NCBI GenBank assembly: GCA_002328035.1
Contig: DCVL01000021.1
Location: 1 to 64,000 of the forward strand
Direction: 5' to 3'
Source: Geobacter sp. UBA2189
GTDB lineage: Bacteria; Desulfobacterota; Desulfuromonadia; Geobacterales; Pseudopelobacteraceae
Length of the DNA: 64,000 bases
The position numbers and the translations under genes are program-made. Every line of letters starts with the position of its first letter. The stretch's first letter is position 1. The notes under the pieces were generated by a model. It did no database searches. It saw only the letters and a list, made by a program, of their open reading frames with translations, and had not been told where the DNA came from. Positions 61,751 through 64,000 of the stretch are shown one piece after another.

Positions 61751-63442
61751 TCAATTCCTTACCGTTACCGCCAGAACTTCAGAATCTGCGCCGGTTATTT
61801 GGGGGGTCTGCTCATTACCGGTCAGACGCCGCGCCATGTACGGCACCTGCTCGTTCAAGTAGGTCTTCATCTCTCCGGCGGTTATTTTCCCGTCTTTATT
61901 CGTGTCGGCCTCACCCTGCAACCCCTTCAGGAAGAAATAGGTAAACAGCGCGTGTCGCTTTTCCGGATACCAGGATGAAACCTCTGATGAACCAGAGCTG
62001 GCCATCAGCAGGGCTGTTGTCGGTTTGTGCGTATCCTTCACACGCGCCACCAGACTGCTGGTGCCTTTAAAGAGCATCCCCTTGGGACTGCCGCCCGAAA
62101 AGCAGGCATCCAGAACAACAGTCAGCCCCTTTGCCCTTAACTTTTCGAGATTGTTATAAAGGGTCTGCACCTTGTACCCCTGCACCTTCAGCAGCTGCGG
62201 GTTGGCATCCACCGGCACAAAATAAGCCTCGCCGTTGTCCAGATCCGGCGCTCCGTGGCCGGCGTAGTAGACAAACAGACGGGATTTACCCGGTTTAATC
62301 CACTTGTACAACTGTCCGCGATAATCGGCCTCACTGCCAAAGATACCTGTCAGACGGGTAAGTGTAGCATCCTCTGCATAGATAATATTGGCCGAATCAA
62401 AGCCCATGGTACGGGTCAGGTACTCCCGCATCACCCGGGCATCACGTATGGCATAGTCCACATCCGGCGCACCGGCAGCCGAGTAGTTTTTATTGCCGAT
62501 CACCACCGCAACGTCATATTGACCGGCTTTCTGCCCCTTGGGGATGTTCTGATCAACATCCACCGACAGTCCGCCTACCACCGCTATCTCAACCTGCGGC
62601 GCCTGTTGTTCCGCCCCCTTTACAACAAACTCCTGGGCAGATTTCTGGTTGGCATTCATGGTCAGAGCCAACCGGCTTGCCGCGTTGAAACGGGGACGTG
62701 CCTCGGAAATCTTCAGCTCCACCGGAACCCGTTCGCCGTTTTTGATCCGGTTATTGGTATACAACATAAACTTGATATCCTTGAATTTGCCGGAAGGGAT
62801 GCTGCCCAGCTCAAAGCGGGTCTGACCGTCACCGGCCATAAAGACATTGGCGCCTGCAATCACTTCAGCCACAACTCCCCGCGCATCCCCATGCCCCACG
62901 TTCTGCACACGGGCTGTAACCTCGCTGATCTCCATCGGCTCTATCTTGCCGTTGCCGTTCTGATCATTAATCCCCAGATCAGCCAGAATCAACCTGGGTG
63001 GCGCAAACCCCCTGGTTTGAAAGGCCAGTCGGAGAGGAGGAGGATCAAAACCGTTGGCCTCCCGCAGATCAACCATAATATTCAGATGCCCGCTGCCAAG
63101 CTCTTCCGAGGTCTTCAGCGCAACCTGTTTTACCGCCTGACCTCCGGCCGGAACTGTGCCAATAACAACCTCGCGGCTAAAGGAAAGTCCTGTCGCTTTT
63201 TTGTCCGTAGACAGAAAGGCCTTCAGGTCGTAGGCATCCCCCTTGCCGCTGTTTTTTAACGTAATAGTCAGCGTAGCAGACTCATCGGCGTCCAGTATCC
63301 GGTTGCCAGACGTCTCGCTGAAACCCACCGTAGCAGAGAGCAGAGGTGGCAGCGGGGCAACCCCCAGATTAAGGGAACCGGAAGCGGCCAGCGCGGTTGA
63401 TGCATACAAAAGGCTGATTAACGGCAAATATAGCTTTTTCAT
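61751..63442 (-). CDS. Secreted caspase-like (C14) protease with EF-hand loops
   Basis: A 563-residue protein with signal peptide MKKLYLPLISLLYASTALAA. Residues 45-270 contain two immunoglobulin/CARDB-like beta modules (LTITLKNSGKGDAYDLKAFL; VTARVQNVGHGDARGVVAEV). A C14 caspase domain spans about 308-505 with the His396-Cys447 dyad (FVYYAGHGAPD, VVLDACFSGGS). Canonical 12-residue EF-hand loops occur at 160-171 (DQNGNGKIEPME) and 513-524 (DTNKDGKITAGE), suggesting calcium dependence as in metacaspases. GC and codon use differ from the rest of the window. It lies downstream of a SUMF1-domain gene on the same strand. Confidence 0.88.
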   Translation of the reverse strand: MKKLYLPLISLLYASTALAASGSLNLGVAPLPPLLSATVGFSETSGNRILDADESATLTITLKNSGKGDAYDLKAFLSTDKKATGLSFSREVVIGTVPAGGQAVKQVALKTSEELGSGHLNIMVDLREANGFDPPPLRLAFQTRGFAPPRLILADLGINDQNGNGKIEPMEISEVTARVQNVGHGDARGVVAEVIAGANVFMAGDGQTRFELGSIPSGKFKDIKFMLYTNNRIKNGERVPVELKISEARPRFNAASRLALTMNANQKSAQEFVVKGAEQQAPQVEIAVVGGLSVDVDQNIPKGQKAGQYDVAVVIGNKNYSAAGAPDVDYAIRDARVMREYLTRTMGFDSANIIYAEDATLTRLTGIFGSEADYRGQLYKWIKPGKSRLFVYYAGHGAPDLDNGEAYFVPVDANPQLLKVQGYKVQTLYNNLEKLRAKGLTVVLDACFSGGSPKGMLFKGTSSLVARVKDTHKPTTALLMASSGSSEVSSWYPEKRHALFTYFFLKGLQGEADTNKDGKITAGEMKTYLNEQVPYMARRLTGNEQTPQITGADSEVLAVTVRN

Positions 63443-63466
63443 GGTGACTCCCCCTTTATCTTAACT

Positions 63467-63566
63467 TCTTCCCCCTCACCCCTGCCCCTCTCCCTCAAGA
63501 GCGAGGGGAAAACCTTAAACCCTTCTCCCTCGAGGGAGAAGGTGGCCGAAGGCCGGATGAGGGGGG
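63467..63566. repeat. Dyad-rich intergenic repeat element
   Basis: A C/G-rich stretch with a perfect 22-base palindrome at 63521-63542 (core CCCTCGAGGG), a GGCC-TTC-GGCC mini-hairpin at 63544-63554, and a CCCTCACCCC arm at 63470-63480 that is nearly complementary to GATGAGGGG at 63557-63565. This resembles the mobile palindromic intergenic repeats scattered through many proteobacterial genomes. It lies between the SUMF1 gene and the caspase-like gene. Confidence 0.6.
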
Positions 63567-63589
63567 AAATACCAGCAACCGCACCCGGC

Positions 63590-64000
63590 TCACTGAACTG
63601 AAGGCAAGACAAGGCGGAACCCCAGGCTGCCGTGGCGATAGCCGGGTACGCCCCCGAGACGATTAGCCGACCGCACGATCCCGGCGTCGTTGAGCCAACC
63701 GCAGCCGCGAATAACGCGGGCGGAGCCTGATGATGAGCCGGTGGGGTTATCCCTGGGACTACTGCCATAGTAGTTATCAGAATACCTGTCCTGCACCCAC
63801 TCCCAGACGTTGCCGGACATGTCATGGATGCCCAGGCCGTTGGCCTGCTTCTGGCCCACCGGATGGGTCTTCGACCCACTGTTGCCTGAATACCAGGCAA
63901 CAGCATCAACGTCGTTGCCGCCACTGTACTTTTCGCTTTTGCCGCCGCTGCGGGCAGCGTATTCCCATTCAGCCTCGGTGGGCAGGCGGTAGTTGCTGCC
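63590..64000 (-). CDS. SUMF1/formylglycine-generating-enzyme domain protein, 5' end missing
   Basis: The last 136 codons of a gene that enters from the right edge. It opens with NYRLPTEAEWEYAARSGG and continues through GLGIHDMSGNVWEWVQD and SSGSARVIRG to LGFRLVLPSVQ, the C-type-lectin-like FGE-sulfatase fold. The catalytic cysteine region typical of true formylglycine enzymes is not evident, and most such bacterial domains are binding folds. The final 35 residues have the layout of a retroelement variable region. It is the likely operon partner of the caspase-like gene. Confidence 0.88.
   Translation of the reverse strand, partial: GSNYRLPTEAEWEYAARSGGKSEKYSGGNDVDAVAWYSGNSGSKTHPVGQKQANGLGIHDMSGNVWEWVQDRYSDNYYGSSPRDNPTGSSSGSARVIRGCGWLNDAGIVRSANRLGGVPGYRHGSLGFRLVLPSVQ
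63611..63709 (-). other. Candidate diversity-generating-retroelement variable region
   Basis: The C-terminal segment from RGCGWLNDAG to LGFRL. At positions where the family usually has Asn runs, the codons are CTC, AAC, ATC, CTC, GGC, TAT, CAC, GGC and AGC: third base fixed as C or T, first two bases scrambled. That is the footprint of adenine mutagenesis of AAC/AAT template codons. Invariant parts (VRSANR, LGFR) are kept. No reverse transcriptase or template repeat lies in the window. Confidence 0.5.

Noticed and set aside
1..64000. CRISPR arrays, tRNA/rRNA genes, intact transposons, prophage genes
   Set aside because: I saw no regularly spaced direct repeats, no cloverleaf-like intergenic sequence and no transposase, integrase or phage structural genes.

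Overview
The window looks like chromosome of a Geobacter-type bacterium (Desulfuromonadota, Geobacterales), with fairly low GC for that group. The evidence is two small triheme cytochromes of the PpcA (c7) type beside a System II cytochrome c maturation pair, a [4Fe-4S] class I fumarase, abundant c-di-GMP/HDOD/PilZ/chemotaxis signalling, and the PgpH-YbeY-CorC-Lnt and RF2 neighbourhoods. No rRNA, tRNA, CRISPR array or intact insertion sequence was found. The species call is inference.

Layout. 1-7.2 kb: the first codons of a minus-strand gene, an IclR regulator, a CBS-DUF294 protein, a zinc ABC transporter (znuA-znuC-znuB), a soluble chemoreceptor and CheW. 7.4-13.2 kb: pgpH-ybeY-corC-lnt-acetyltransferase. 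13.3-24 kb: a Cache-PAS-GGDEF-EAL protein, a helical-repeat protein, RNase HI and an acyltransferase, then an EAL-HDOD protein, a small GGQ release-factor-like protein, MutS2, an HNH protein and a HAD phosphatase. 24-33.7 kb (minus strand): an SPOR-NlpC/P60 lipoprotein, RF2 with a programmed +1 frameshift, DUF4139-like, EVE, DUF1015, PilZ, HDOD, chalcone-isomerase-like and two roadblock proteins, with decayed coding remnants around 30.8-32.1 kb. 33.9-38.5 kb: dnaE and accA. 38.5-52.2 kb: one long minus-strand run for surface glycan assembly (seven glycosyltransferases, a methyltransferase, a flippase, GDP-fucose synthase, a YfhO-type protein) ending in a tRNA methyltransferase. 52.5-61.6 kb: a YeeE/YedE transporter pair, ccsB-resB, two cytochromes, purD-purH and fumarase. 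61.7-64 kb: a visibly GC-richer block with a secreted caspase-like protease and the C-terminal half of a formylglycine-generating-enzyme (SUMF1) domain protein.

Most notable. (1) The first YeeE/YedE gene reads through an in-frame UGA exactly where the family has its conserved transport cysteine; a hairpin with a bulged U and a GUU loop lies 22 nt after the UGA, and the extended frame ends in an ATGA overlap with the second half-gene. I read it as a selenocysteine-containing YedE. (2) The C-terminus of the SUMF1 protein at the right edge has the codon pattern of a diversity-generating retroelement variable region. (3) An MTRFR-like GGQ protein sits 6 bp upstream of mutS2, which suggests a collided-ribosome rescue pair.

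Working together: zinc uptake, fumarase, purine synthesis and DNA replication are housekeeping. The ccs genes, cytochromes and possibly the YedE pair serve periplasmic redox chemistry. Signalling proteins (PgpH, EAL, HDOD, PilZ, chemoreceptor, roadblock) are scattered through the window, and the glycan cluster builds a surface polymer.
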